A model generated the notes under the pieces. The model saw nothing but the letters and a program-made list of their open reading frames with translations. It searched no databases and had not been told where the DNA came from. Below are positions 1 to 11,877 of a stretch of DNA of 64,000 bases, piece by piece (the first letter of the stretch is position 1; every line of letters starts with the position of its first letter). Position numbers and translations under genes: made by a program. Source of the DNA: Byssochlamys sp. IMV 00236 (taxonomy: Eukaryota; Ascomycota; Eurotiomycetes; Eurotiales; Thermoascaceae); NCBI GenBank assembly GCA_001931875.2, contig MSJH02000840.1, forward strand, positions 1 through 64,000, written 5' to 3'.

Positions 1-82
1 GATTAAGAAGGGGGGGAACAAAATGGGACTAGAGACCAAGGAGACTCGTTACAAGTGAATGAGCGTTTTCACGCCAGTCGTA

Positions 83-3067
83 TCACTTCTGATACGACTG
101 GTTGCTGCCAGCACGCTCGCCACCGTACGCCTCCTGATACCAGTGGGAGGGACCCCATGGTTCAGAGACAGACGGGGTCAGCATGGCGGGAGCAGTAGCG
201 CCAGTCACCCAGGCAGGGGAAGGGGGGGGTCCGTAATGAGGACCGGGAGCGTTGCGCGGTGGCATCGGAGGCGGAGGAGGGGGAGGATAGCCCGGCGTGG
301 GAGGTATTGTCGGAGAGCTCAACATGGGCGGATAGCTCATGTACGCGTTGATAGCAGCCGGATTGGGAGTGAACGACGGACTGATAAGCTGGCTGTGGTG
401 GTGGTGCTGCTGAAAACCGCCCTGCGTCTGCTGCTGGTTGCGTCTGTAAGGTCCACGCGGTCTCTGCTGGCGGTTCTGTTGCTCTCTCTGACGCATAATC
501 TCCTGCTGGCGGGGGTTGCGGAGTGCAGGGTGCACCAAGCTTGGACTGATATGAGAGGCAGAACCAGCAGATGATTCCAACGAGGCGCGAGACGGGGTCT
601 GTGGAATATGAGGTGAATGGGTGCCAGCTGCAGACAAAACCTGAGGAAGACTTTGTTCCGGGACTCCGTTATGCTTGGGAGTCTTGGGGTGCTTGCTCTG
701 CTCACCGTCCTGTCGTTTTCCAAGACCAAAGACGTTCTTCTTCCGCGGAGTCTTATTCTTCTTCTTTTCACCACCAGCGCTGGTTTTCTTCTCGCTCAAA
801 GAGGCAACTTCTGGACCGGGAAGGGTGGAAGAGACAGAAGCGTGGTCAGACTCAGAACACAATGAGCCTGCTTTCCAGTCAGACGTTCCAGTGCTCGCCT
901 CAGAAGCACCTTGAGGCTGCTTCCCCGTGTCTCCCTTGACCGTTTGGTCATTGTCATCACCAGCTGCACTGCCAGCTTGATTCGGTGTTCTAAATGCAGC
1001 CGTTGGAGTCGGAACATCACTCGGGCACTCTTCAGTGGCAGCAGATGGTTCCTTCGCCTTCCTGCGTCTCGTATTACTTCTGCCCCGTGTGCTTTGAGAG
1101 GCTACGGATATGTTACTCAACCGCACTGAAATCTCCTCTGCGCTGGGAACGCGCTCCATTCTCTGTTTCCCCTTTGCTTCTGAAGGGCGGGACATGAACT
1201 CAGCATACAACGCGTCGACCTTCTGGCGCAATGGGGCAATCTCTCGGTGGATATTGTGGACCGTCTCTGTCAGACGACGATCTGTGATGCTTGATTCCCT
1301 TCTCAATGCTTGAAGTTCTCCTCGCACTTCAGTCAGCAGACCTTTGGTCTCATCGGCGATCTGAGAATGGCCCACTGCCCGGTTCGTGAGAATGCGAGCC
1401 ACATCACCGAGGTTATCGACGTTGCGCATCACTTGATCCATGTGCCAGTTGTGCGTATCTCCAATGACTTTGGTGAGTCTGGTCGTCATGCTGTTCATGT
1501 GGTGATGAAGTGTGCTAGCATGTGTCCAGAGCTGCTGCTCCAAATTGGCCGTGCTCTGATATTCTGGGTCTGGCGGTGGAGGTGCGTATCCTCCGTGGCT
1601 GGTCACGCCAGTAAAGAGTGACACGTCTTCGATGGGAGTGTTTAGATACTGAGATTGCTGTGGCGCAGATGCATATTGAACAGGAACAGGGCCAGGAGCA
1701 GAGATCACCAAATTGCCAGAGCGTCCCTGGCTGCTGACAGGATTCTGGATGGCAGAACGATGTTCAGTTGCAATATTGGGAGGAATCGACATGTCCGAGG
1801 CACGTCTCAAGGCACCATAGCCGTTCTGCTCTATCACTCGATGGCCTGGTGAAAACATCGGCATAGTGTCCGGATGAGCATGTTGCAATTGCTCCCAAGC
1901 GCCGCTTCCAGAAGGACCGTACACCGATGGGGAGTACAACACCTCCATGGGCGATTCAAACATCTGTACCTGAGAGCTTGAACTTTCTCCAGATGCCTGT
2001 CTATGCGTCTCCACTTCAGCTTGCATACTCACAATGCGTGACTGCGATGCAATGACCTCAGGGGTTCCGCTTTTGGCGTATGTTCCAGTACGAGTGGGTG
2101 AAAGTGAAGGGTCGCCCATGATAATACCCTCAATCTTTTCCTGGGAACTCACATACTTCGACTGAGGTGTTTCTGCATTTGCAGTGCTCCCAACAGAAGC
2201 CCTTCTTGAACCCCCGGCAAGAGACTCAACAGCAGCTGCTGGAGTGGAGCGAACCGTTCTGATGCGTGGTTCTTCAGCCGAACTGTACGAGTCCCTGAAC
2301 CTATCTGGGACTGAAGTAGGGGGAGCCGAAGAGGGAACAACCCCTGGCTCCTTTGGTTTCGGGACGTACAGCTTAGGCTCGTCCGTCGAGTAGTCGACAG
2401 ACTTCTCAGATTCGAAAGAAGACTTCGCCTGCTCGACTGTTTCCTTTTTGACGTTGTGTGTATTAGCCTTGGAGACATCCTTGTTGCTTTCCCTTATCAT
2501 GTCCTTAAGACTGAACTTCGACTTCAGCGTTGCAACTTTGGACTTCTTCTCCGTGACTTTCTTTTCTTCGAAAGTGATTTCTGGCATCGAGACAACTGTC
2601 TGAGGCACAGTTGGCTTTCCAGGATCAGTCACAGAACGATCCTTCCCCTTCCTACCACGCCTGGTAGGAGGCTGCATGAGTGTGGGAACCGGAGGAGGCG
2701 GGGTTGGCCTGGACAATGTACGAGGCTTTGGCATAGGAAGAGCAAGCTCTTCATCATAGTCAAGTCCCGAAGAAGACCTTGCCCCAGGCTTCTGCGATGC
2801 AGGCATGGTCGGGCCCACGAGTGGGATCGCGACAGCATCATTAAAGCGCTCAGTGTTTGACTGCTTGTGATGGAGAGGCTCATTCTCTTTTTCCTCTTTG
2901 TAGTGGGAAGACTGCTGTTGCATCCTCTGTCGACGCTCGTTTTCCTTCTGCTGAGCCCATGCATTCGCACTAGGACCTATGAAGGGAAGACGAACGTTAA
3001 CAGGCGCGCCTGGGAACAGATCGTCAGAGCCTTGGGCCGTTGAGGCCTGTGGCTTGTCACTGTCCAT
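83..3067 (-). CDS. Large low-complexity fungal protein with central coiled coil, function unknown (994 aa)
   Basis: Uninterrupted reading frame from ATG at 3067 to TGA at 83. I do not recognise a named domain. The N-terminal half (about residues 1-480) is polar and disordered, rich in Ser, Pro, Lys and Glu, with a short well-formed opening segment containing LPFIGPSANAWAQQKENERR. Residues about 500-640 are predicted helical: a run with heptad-like spacing (LEQQLWTHASTLHHHMNSM, then LLTEVRGELQALRRE and IHREIAPLRQKVDALYAEF) looks like a coiled coil. The C-terminal third is basic (RGRSNTRRRKAKEP, KKKNKTPRKKN) and ends in a Gln/Pro-rich tail with a PPPPPPPMPP tract. Such an architecture would fit a scaffold or a nuclear/cytoskeletal adaptor, but this is only inference. 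No intron is needed. It probably belongs to a conserved but uncharacterised filamentous-fungal family. Confidence 0.8.
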   Translation of the reverse strand: MDSDKPQASTAQGSDDLFPGAPVNVRLPFIGPSANAWAQQKENERRQRMQQQSSHYKEEKENEPLHHKQSNTERFNDAVAIPLVGPTMPASQKPGARSSSGLDYDEELALPMPKPRTLSRPTPPPPVPTLMQPPTRRGRKGKDRSVTDPGKPTVPQTVVSMPEITFEEKKVTEKKSKVATLKSKFSLKDMIRESNKDVSKANTHNVKKETVEQAKSSFESEKSVDYSTDEPKLYVPKPKEPGVVPSSAPPTSVPDRFRDSYSSAEEPRIRTVRSTPAAAVESLAGGSRRASVGSTANAETPQSKYVSSQEKIEGIIMGDPSLSPTRTGTYAKSGTPEVIASQSRIVSMQAEVETHRQASGESSSSQVQMFESPMEVLYSPSVYGPSGSGAWEQLQHAHPDTMPMFSPGHRVIEQNGYGALRRASDMSIPPNIATEHRSAIQNPVSSQGRSGNLVISAPGPVPVQYASAPQQSQYLNTPIEDVSLFTGVTSHGGYAPPPPDPEYQSTANLEQQLWTHASTLHHHMNSMTTRLTKVIGDTHNWHMDQVMRNVDNLGDVARILTNRAVGHSQIADETKGLLTEVRGELQALRRESSITDRRLTETVHNIHREIAPLRQKVDALYAEFMSRPSEAKGKQRMERVPSAEEISVRLSNISVASQSTRGRSNTRRRKAKEPSAATEECPSDVPTPTAAFRTPNQAGSAAGDDNDQTVKGDTGKQPQGASEASTGTSDWKAGSLCSESDHASVSSTLPGPEVASLSEKKTSAGGEKKKNKTPRKKNVFGLGKRQDGEQSKHPKTPKHNGVPEQSLPQVLSAAGTHSPHIPQTPSRASLESSAGSASHISPSLVHPALRNPRQQEIMRQREQQNRQQRPRGPYRRNQQQTQGGFQQHHHHSQLISPSFTPNPAAINAYMSYPPMLSSPTIPPTPGYPPPPPPPMPPRNAPGPHYGPPPSPAWVTGATAPAMLTPSVSEPWGPSHWYQEAYGGERAGSNQSYQK

Positions 3068-4118
3068 GACTTGACAGACGCGTGCAGTGAGGTTATAACA
3101 GTTTCACTGCTATCAGGATAGAGAGAATGATATTCTCACGAAGAGGAACGAGAGTGTATCAGGTGTGTAACTCTTGGACGTGATACGACGCGTTGAAGGT
3201 GAGCACCAGAGATAGGGAGACAGAAGGATTGATGGAGAGATGGAAGACGAAAGGCGAGGAGTGAGATTTGTTGTGGGAGTAACCAGGAAAAGTGTTGCCA
3301 TGGAGGGACGCCATGTCGACTGAACCGTCTGATATATCCTCAAGAGGGATAGATACAGTGTTCACCGCCATGGAGCTGTGTGTGGCAGCATCTGGATGCA
3401 TGAGGAAACGTGAAAGCACAAAGAAAAACCAAAAAGGATATCGCTCTGACGTTCCAAGAGAACAGGTCTATCTATAGACATCATTGCAAACAGGGGGGCA
3501 GCACCTTGGCGCTGTATCAGAGATCATATAAGTATTGCACGACAGCATATAGACATTAATACGTATCTGATTCTGCAGAGGCTGTTGGACTGCAACCAAT
3601 ATCAAAGTATGGGCGAACTATACCGGGAGGTCCCGATATCAAGCAGAATTATGGGCCTCTGAGTACGGAGATCAGCAACCACAAGTCGAGGGAACTCAGC
3701 ATCAGGACTAATAGCGCCGAGCTATCTCTATTCTGGATGGGTTCATTGAAACGGGGATGTCTTGAAAATGAATGAGCTATGGTATCATTATATTATATTC
3801 CAGATTGAGAGAGGAGGCATTCCGCTATGTTCTGAGGTATCATTCTGGATTATTGACAAAAGAAAACACACAACATGAAAAATAAATAGAGCACGTACTC
3901 AATACAGGGGAATTTGAGGGGGTTAATACAACTTGTGCGACGTCGAATACTCATCACAGGTATGCTCGCCACACAACTGCTGTCAAGGGGACAGCAACAG
4001 AGATAATAGCCACAACTAATAGGGACATCCTGATTCAAGTCAGTGTTGGCAGGCAACAGACAAGAGGTTCTCTAGGAGAAGCTGGCTGTCCAGAGGAAAA
4101 AACCTAAGACGGCAATCC
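3068..4118. other. Intergenic, about 1.05 kb
   Basis: Upstream region of the 994-aa gene and downstream region of the Glu/Ala/Pro repeat gene. Only short unsupported open frames are present. The part from about 3480 to 4080 is AT-rich. No RNA gene or repeat was recognised. Confidence 0.6.
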
Positions 4119-7100
4119 TTACTGGGAGGCATTTCCTCGACGCCGGCGGAACGGCGCGAAGATAGTACCAAAGAAGTTGAAAACGATCGATCTCAAGATC
4201 GCCTTCAGCCAGCTATCGCTCTTAGTAAATGAGACGGCAGCAACAGATCGGTCAGCGCTAGGAGACCTAGATTTAGCATTGTCTGCAGAAGGAGCCTCCA
4301 AATTCTGGCCTGTCGACTGCTGCTGAGCTGCCGGGGCCGTCTCGGTAGACGGAGCAGCATCTGCTGGTTCTTCAGAAGGTTTGATTGATTCTCCTGCAAC
4401 AGATAGTCTGGATAGCTGATCAGTGGAGGGCTGATCGAGTTTCCTGAGAAGAGCCTCGCGTTCCTGGAGGAGCGCTTTGAGAGCGGGGTCAGCCTCGGGC
4501 TCAGGGGTCGGTGGCTCTGCAGCCATATATGGCTCTTGTTGCTTAGTTCCATTGACGGTTGTTTCTGCAACGGGGGCGAGGTTAGCAGAATCAGGAGTGA
4601 CCTTAGTCTCAAGTTCCACAGCTTTACTAGATGGAGTGATTCCGTTCTCGACTATCTCAGCAACGGCAGGTTTTGCCTCGGAAGATGAAGCTGGTGCCGC
4701 ATCGAGGACGACAGCAACAGCCTCGGTGTTCTCAGCAGACTCCGGTGTAATGACCTTCTCTTTGAGTTCCTGGATAGGTTCATCCTTCGCAACGGTAGCA
4801 TGCTCCGCCGGTACGGCCTTGACTTCAGCAGGCTCTTCAACCGCCTTTTCCCGCTCGAAAGCATGATGGATACCATTAACACCAATGACTGCAGCTCCTG
4901 CAGCCACAGCCGCCGCTACTGACTCTGCTATTTCCTCCTTGTGTTCTGTGTCGACCTGAGGTGCCTCTTCGACAGGTGTTCCTTCAACCGGAGCTTCCTC
5001 GGCGCGAGCCTCCTCGACAGGCGCTTCTTCGATAGGCGCTTGCTCAGCCGGTGCCTCTTCGACAGGCGCTTCTTCAATAGGCGCGTCCTGAACGGGTGCC
5101 GCTTCGACAGGTGCCTCTTCAACGGGTGCTTCTTCTACAGGCGGTTCCTTAGCGGATGCCTCCTCGGCAGGCGCTTCCTCAGCGGGTGCTTCCTCAACGG
5201 GTGCCTCCTCAACAGGTACCTTCTCAACAGGAGCTTCCACAGCGGGAGCCTCCTCGACAGGCGCTTCCTCGGCCGGAACCTCCTCAGAGGGAGCCTCAAC
5301 AGGCGCCTCCTCAACAGGCGATTCCTCAACAGGAGTTTCTTCAACAGCCGGCTCTTCAGTGGCTGGAGCTTCAGCGACGACAGCTTCCACTGGGGCTGGA
5401 GCGTCCTCAACGGCGGGTACCTCCTCCGTAGCAGCTTCCTCCGTGGCCTCTTCTGCTGGAGTTTCTTCGGCTGGAGCTTCTTCTATCACGGTAGTCTCCT
5501 CAACAGGGGCAGTCTCTTCTACCAAGGAGACCTCCTCGGCTGCTGGTTCCTCGGCTGCTTTTTCTTCAGCGTCAGGAACTTGTTCAACGGTTTCCTCAAC
5601 GGTGGCAACTTCTTCGACAGGAGCTTCCTCAGCCGGGGCTTCGACGGCAGAGACTTCCTTTGCTACTGCATCTCCAGCGGCAGGTTCTTCGGGCACAGGA
5701 GCTGCTTCTTCTGCTTTTTCTTCAACAGCAACTGGCTCTTCGCTGGCAGGGGCCTCTTCAACAGCAGGTGTTGTTTCCTCCGTGACTGCTGGTTCTTCGG
5801 TAACTGGCTCTTCCGCAACTGATGCCTTCTCAGCAGCAGGCTCTTCAGCAGTGATCTCCTGAGCACCTGGTTCTTCAGCAGCGACAGCCTCCTCAACAGC
5901 TGGTTCTTCCGTAGCAGGCTCTTCAGCGACAGCCTCCTCAGCGGCTGGCTCCTCTGCAGTAGTCTCTGCAGCAGCAATAGGTTCCTCAGTAACGGGCTCC
6001 TCAGCGGCTGGCTCTTCAGCAGTGATCTCCTCAGCAGCTTGTTCTTCAACAACAGCAGGCTCTTCGACAGCTGGTGCTTCTGTAGCAGGCTCCTCGGCAG
6101 TAGTCTCTTCAACGGTGGTCTCCTCAGCAGCGGCAGGCTCCTCAACAGCTGGTTCTTCCGTAGTAGGCTCTTCCGTAGCAGGTTCTTCCGTAGTAGGCTC
6201 CTCCGTAGCAGGCTCTTCAGCAACAGCCTCCTCAGCAGCAGCCTCCTCAACAGCTGATTCTTCCGTAGCAGGCTCCTTAGCGGCAGGCTCTTCAGAAATG
6301 GATTCTTCAGCGGCAACAGGTTCCTCGGCGACGGGATCCTCAGGAGCTGGTTCTTCAGCAGCGGCAGGCTCTTCGGCAGTAGTCTCCGCAGCAGCAGTAG
6401 GCTCCTCAGCGACAGGCTCCTCAGCGGCTGGTTGTTCCGTAGCAGGCTCCTCAGCGGCAGGCTCTTCAGCAGTAGTCTCCGCAGCAGCAATAGGTTCCTC
6501 AGCGACGGGCTCCTCAGCGGCTGGTTCTTCCGTAGCAGGCTTCTCGGCAGAAGTCTCTTCGATGGTGGTCTCTTCAGCAGCAGCTGGTTCTTCCGCAGCA
6601 GGCTCTTCCGTAGCAGGTTCTTCTGTAACAGGCTCTTCAGCAGTAATCTCTGCAGCAGCAGTAGGCTCCTCAGCAGCTGGTTCTTCCGTAGCAGGCTCCT
6701 CAGCGGCTGGTTCTTCAGTAGCGACAGGCTCTTCAACAGCAGCGACCTCCTCGACAGCAGCAGGTTCCTCCGTCGCATGTTCTTCCGTAGCAGGCTCCTT
6801 AGCGACAGGCTCTTCAATAGGAGCTTCTTCAGCAACTGATTCTTCGGCAACAGGCTCCTCAGCAACGGTCTCCTCAGCCGTAGAGTTTTCACCAGCAGGC
6901 TCTTCACTAGAAGCCTCTTCGGCAGCTGGTGCTTCTTCAGAAACCGGTTCTTTCTCGGCTAGATCTTCACTGGCTGGAGTCGCATCGGCAGTAGCAGCCT
7001 CTTCTGTAACAGGAGCCTCTTCGGTGGCTTGTTCTTCAACAGCTGGCGTTTCAGTGGCGGGTGCCTCTTCTGCAGCGGCGGGTTCTTCAGGTGCTGGTTC

Positions 7101-8536
7101 TTCCGTGGAGGTTTCTGCTGCAGCAAGTGCTTCAGTGGCGGGCTCTTCAGCAGAGGCCTCTTCAGCAGCAGGCTCTTCCACAGCTGTCTTTTCCTCAGCA
7201 GCGGGGGCCACTTCTTCAACAGCAGCAGACTCTTCCACAACAGGGGCCTCGGTAGCTATCTCTTCCTCAGCAGCGGGGGCCTCTTCTGATGCAGCCGGTT
7301 CCTCTCCAGCAGCCGGTTCTTCTTCAGCAGCCGGTTCCTCTTCCCTAGCCTGTTCCTCTTCAGCAGCCGGTTTCTCTTCAGCAGCTGGCTCTTCTACAAC
7401 AGGGGCCTCAGTATCTGTCTTTTCCTCAGCGGCAGGGGCCTCCTTTTCAGCAGCCTGTTCTTCCTCAGCAGCTGGCTCTTCCATAACGGCAGCCTCAGTA
7501 GCTGTCTTTTCCTCAACAGCTGGTTCCTCTTCAGCAGCCTGTTCCTCTTCCGTAGCCTGTTCTTCTTCAGCAGCCGGTTTTTCTTCAGCAGCTGGCTGTT
7601 CCACAACAGGGGCCTCAGTAGCCGTCTTTTCCTCAGCAACGGGGGCCTCTTCGGATGCAGTAGTCTCTTCCCCAGCAGGTTCCTCCTTAGCTTCTGGCTG
7701 TTCTGCAATCTCAGCGGTAGATTCCTCTGCAACGGCTGGAGTTTCTTCGGTAGCGGGAGCTTCAGCAGCAGGTTCTTCGGCGGCAGGGGCTTCCTCATTA
7801 CTGGTTTCCGGGTTGGCCTCTTCAGTCGACGCTTCCTTGGTGTCATCATGAACGGCTGTGACCTCTACAGCTGGCTCTTCACTACCCTCTCCAGCATCAG
7901 GGGCTGGCTCAGCGTGCTTCTCCGGCTCTGCGATCTCAGAATTCTCCGGGACATCGTTTTCGGCTGATGGCTCCTCCTTAGTTTCCGCGACCTGGTTCTC
8001 CTCCTCGAAAGTCTCTACTGTGCTTGCAACAGTGCCTTCGGTTTCGTCATTTTCCTTTGTCCCGTCGGAACTCTCAGATGCTGTCTCGCCATTGGCCTCG
8101 TTCGAAGGCTCTTCATCCTTGGCCTCTGCCTCTGCCTCTTCAGCTGCAGGCGCACTGACTGTGAGCACATGATTCTTGTGGCCCTCATCGTCAGTCACTA
8201 CGAAAAGCTAATGTCAGTTGGTTATTCGACCCCATACATTGCAGCAATTCAGAAAGCGCATCGATACGCACCTGTCTGCAGACCGTCGTCGTGGATCCAA
8301 GGTCCGTCAGATCCAAGACGGAATCTGTACTCATACTTCCCCTCTGGAATCTTGAAATCATGGGAGAAGACATATTCTGATGCCTCTCCCTCCTCGCCAT
8401 TTGCTTCTGTAGGCTTGGGATTCAGTTCCACGGGCTCCCAGGCAGGATCAGAAAAGGATCCGGCCACGAAAACTGCAGGCGTGTCGGTTGGACGGCGGAT
8501 TGAAATAGTGATGGTTTCTCCACTTTCATTTGCCAT
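4119..8536 (-). CDS. AMPK1-type glycogen-binding (CBM48-like) protein with giant Glu/Ala/Pro repeat and hydrophobic C-terminus (1447 aa)
   Basis: Two exons on the minus strand: 8536-8272 and 8197-4119, with a 74-nt GTGCGT...GTAG intron. The splice restores a domain that neither exon has alone. Residues about 5-98 form an AMPK1_CBM/CBM48 early-set fold: [17 protein letters not shown], then GKYEYRFRL, then [23 protein letters not shown], the usual end of this domain in fungal Crp1/Mdg1-like proteins and AMPK beta. About 1,000 residues of [12 protein letters not shown]-type repeats follow, extremely acidic and almost free of aromatic residues and cysteine. After about residue 1150 the sequence becomes mixed. 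The last 31 residues are hydrophobic and then basic ([18 protein letters not shown] followed by RRRR), like an amphipathic helix or tail anchor. Start: ATG 8536 gives MANESGE; an in-frame ATG at 8566 would add ten residues. Binding to glycogen or another alpha-glucan is predicted from the family; membrane anchoring is inferred. Confidence 0.8.
4960..7760. repeat. Coding minisatellite: degenerate 15/30-nt units encoding EEPA-type repeats
   Basis: The second exon of the glycogen-binding protein gene consists largely of imperfect units. On the plus strand they are built from GGCTC(C/T)TC, AGC(A/G)G(C/T)TGGTTCTTC and CGTAGCAGG variants, giving a five-codon period at protein level. Higher-order duplications are visible: very similar blocks recur around 5900-6000, 6340-6540 and 6590-6740, and another set, richer in [15 protein letters not shown], lies at 7180-7640. 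The repeats keep all three frames on the opposite strand open, which creates long artificial antisense frames. Confidence 0.9.
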
Positions 8537-10508
8537 AATGGTCGTGATAATCGTAACAGTCGTCAAAAAACAAAAAATTGAAGTTGAAGCGCGTCAGCGA
8601 ATACAGACCTCGTGCGCAACGAGGGCTTGCTTCTTGCAGATATTTGCGCGATAAGGCGGGGGAGCACGGCGACTACAGTTTGCTAAATGTACAAGAACAA
8701 GGAAACCGCCCTAAGCTCAACACGCGCATACAAAGACAAGTAGTAGATAGCCTCAGATACAATTGACAGTCAGGGTATTTCTCTTTCGATATGATTAGAA
8801 AAAAAAAAGGTGAAGATGAGAAAATAATTCAGGCACCGCGCGAGGGGGGGGGAAGACAGAGAGAAAATGGCCGCGGAACCGAGTAGGACCATAATAGTAG
8901 GTCCGTTCCCGCCGCGGAGCCAGAAGAGCAAGTGAATGTTGACTAGCGGGGGGGTCTGTTGTCAGAGTAATTGCGCCGCTTAGCAGAGTCTGGTCTAGCA
9001 TCCTGGAGCAGTCCAAACGGCGGAATTAACGGATGGCCGTTGGTATCCAGGACGGGCTCGATATTTCCATCTAGTGGACGAGCTGTGCCGAAAAGATCGG
9101 TCGTTGGGCGGCGCTGGTGGCCGCGAGCTTTCCCCTCCATGCTGCCTAGGGCCTATGCAGATCATCTTATCGCCTGCTTTCTAGATGAGGAGAGAGAGTC
9201 AAGATGCGGTGAGAGTCCGTTCTACGCTGGTTCTAGATAGAGACTTGCTGATGGAAAAATTCCCCGGTGATGGTGTTGCTGACAGTCTGACACTGGCCTG
9301 AGGAATTATTACTAGCACCCGCTTGGGAAAGAGCAAAACAAAGGAAGATGAAAATGGAGAAAATAATAATGGAGAAAATGGAGAAAAAAAAAATTCAGAC
9401 TTTTGGAGCCATCCAGGTCGGTGGACCAGACCGGCGCTTCTCGTCTACCACACTATAACTAGTTGGCTAGCAGTTCCCCACCATGGCTGCTCTCTTCGAG
9501 CTCTCATGATACTGTAGCCGCGAATGGAGTCATAAAATAATGGGTTTCGTCCTGCGCCTGCAAGCCAGATGCATGGCTCACTAAGGGAGAAAGTATGTTT
9601 CCTGCAGCAAGCATCCCAAGGTCGTCCTTGTCTCTTGATACGACCAACATCATCCATGCCTCCTCGATTCTCGCCCCCAGACTGAATTGAGGCGAACCTG
9701 GTTGGTGGAGCACGCGTCCTCAGTAATGTGCGGATGGCCGGGTCGATAGCTCGCCCCGTTGTGTTTCTATTGAGATACTAAAGAGCCATCCTTCTCAGTC
9801 TACTTCGAATTCGTGCGTGCGAGTCCGGCTCAGGGATATTGACAATCCACTGATGAGCACGCGCCCTCGACTCGAGGGACATTGGTGCAAAATGCGATGA
9901 GTCATAATTAATGCTTTGGTAGACTCAACCCAGCGGTCGACAGCAAGTGTGTCTATCGGCGAATGCGGAGTTGGGATCATGGAGGACCGGCATCACGACA
10001 CCAGAATGCACGACTGCGTCAGGGGCAAGCTCTGTGGACGCAAGAGGCCCGTTTCATCGCGAACGCACTGAATCCTGCAGTGGCCATCATTAATATTGTC
10101 TCATGGTAGATAGTCTTGCTGGAGCCCTCTGCAGTATTAGATACCATCCTCGCGTCTCCAGGTGCCTTGGTGTGATATCTATTGGTTGAAGGGTTGCGTG
10201 CACTCGGAACTCCATGACGCACGAGGTATATCTACCTCTATACGATCGAGCTCTTGGTCGCCAGAGGTCGAAGCCGATCCTCCACGATATGCTCATGCTG
10301 ATAATTGATCCCACCCCCTTGAGGCCGAAATGGACACGTTCATGTCCCTCAATCCACCGTTTCCTGTTTGTCGACCGATCATTTAATACTCTCGCCCTCC
10401 ACGGCCGAGGTTGGCCTGGTTTGGGGTTCGACTGGTGCCTGACTAGAGCCTTGACAACTGGCACTTCGCCTCGTCACCCAGGAAGCCTTTCAGGCACATC
10501 GTTGATTG

Positions 10509-10531
10509 CAGAGAGCAGAGAGCAGAGAGCA
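10509..10531. repeat. Heptanucleotide repeat (GAGAGCA, about 3 copies)
   Basis: Three direct copies of GAGAGCA occur inside the gene-free spacer. Small and probably neutral. Confidence 0.8.
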
Positions 10532-11849
10532 GGGTCACAGGATCCTGGGGATGAAACCACCATAACGGCAAGGACTGACAATGCAGATGCCTTTGCAGAC
10601 GCTCCCAATAGTATGTATGTATGTACTGTATCTACTAGGCAGCGGGCATATTGCCTCAAAAATCATAAATCCTAGCTGAACCTTGTTCTGGGGTTGCAGC
10701 GACGCGGGGAGATATAGCACGGTAATATAAGAATGGGCAGATAACTAACCCATGTATATCACATCGAAGCCGCCCATGTGCCGAGACGAGCACCCAATGG
10801 TGATTATCCACGTCGGGATGGGGAACTTGGAGAAGCCTTCTTGTTTTCCAATGACCGGCGGCGGTGAAGAACGCGCAGCATCACGTGCATTGCATGCGCC
10901 GGTCAGAAAAGTAGTAGTAGTGTGAGCAGTCAAATTTCATGCTGACATGACCTGCGTTATTATGATAAGAGAATAAATCACAGTGCAAAATACCCAAGAT
11001 AAACTTGTTTTTATGCGCTACATAGTTAGTAGATAGATACTGGACTCAAATCCATTCTAACTAACATACTCGGGGAGCGCAAAACTCATCGGCCTCCCGA
11101 TCGAAAATCTCGGGACTTTTTGAATACGAGCGGATCTGCAGGTCACGTGGAATCGATCTGTCGATCCCCAAAAGGTAAACAAACAAAGCTAACTAGGTAG
11201 TTAAGTAAGACGAGTATGGTAATTGATTTAAGTTAACTTAGTTATCTAGTAATTAGCCTATAGATGAAGCAAGACATATCAAGGGAGGAGAACAATGAGC
11301 CTCGATGATAATAATTGGAGCCCCTCTATCTAATGTATGCTGCAAAGCAGCTACCTAGCTAAGCTACTGCGGCCCTACGCCTTACACTCCAGTTGATCCA
11401 TCTGCGAGAGAGAAAAAAAAAAGCGCATTCTCCACACCTTTATCTTTTATCACTGTGTCTGTCTGGGGTATAGTTTCCTCTTTTGGGGAGGATATGGATT
11501 TACTCTGGTATATATAGCTATTTTCACGGGTAATATGATGTCAACTTTCAAACAGGTATTTATTTTTAGTCTACCCATAGGAAAGGTGATAAGGTAGTAT
11601 GTATCTACAGTAGATTAGATCTCCTAAGCGGGGTAGTGATTTTTGTGATGTCGTAATATATCTGTTTCTTTGTATGTGTGTTATTCTTTGTTATTTGTGT
11701 ATAGCTAAGTTAGAGATTTGCAAGTCATTGATTGAGGATACTGTAAACATGCGTAATACCTCCAAGTACATGCAAAGTGAAAGAGAAAGAGATCTATGCG
11801 CTCACTAATAAACTCCTGAGAAATTCAGATTTTAGAGGTCGATTTCAAA

Positions 11850-11877
11850 ACGAAAAACGAAAAACGAAAAATGAAAA

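Noticed and set aside
4941..5822. 293-codon plus-strand frame rich in Phe/Leu/Arg
   Set aside because: Another antisense shadow of the Glu/Ala/Pro repeat exon.
5663..6907. 414-codon minus-strand frame of Leu/Arg/Lys-rich repeats
   Set aside because: Shifted reading of the same minisatellite, with no independent start context or motif.
6022..7851. 609-codon plus-strand frame rich in Ser/Ala/Gly
   Set aside because: It is the antisense of the EEPA repeat. Repeats without stop triplets keep other frames open; the composition (SSAAGSS) is a direct shadow, and the opposite strand has a real domain and a spliced start.
10090..10675. Overlapping 124- and 153-codon frames on opposite strands
   Set aside because: No motifs, no splice partners, and no codon-use signal typical of neighbouring genes; probably chance frames in a GC-richer stretch.
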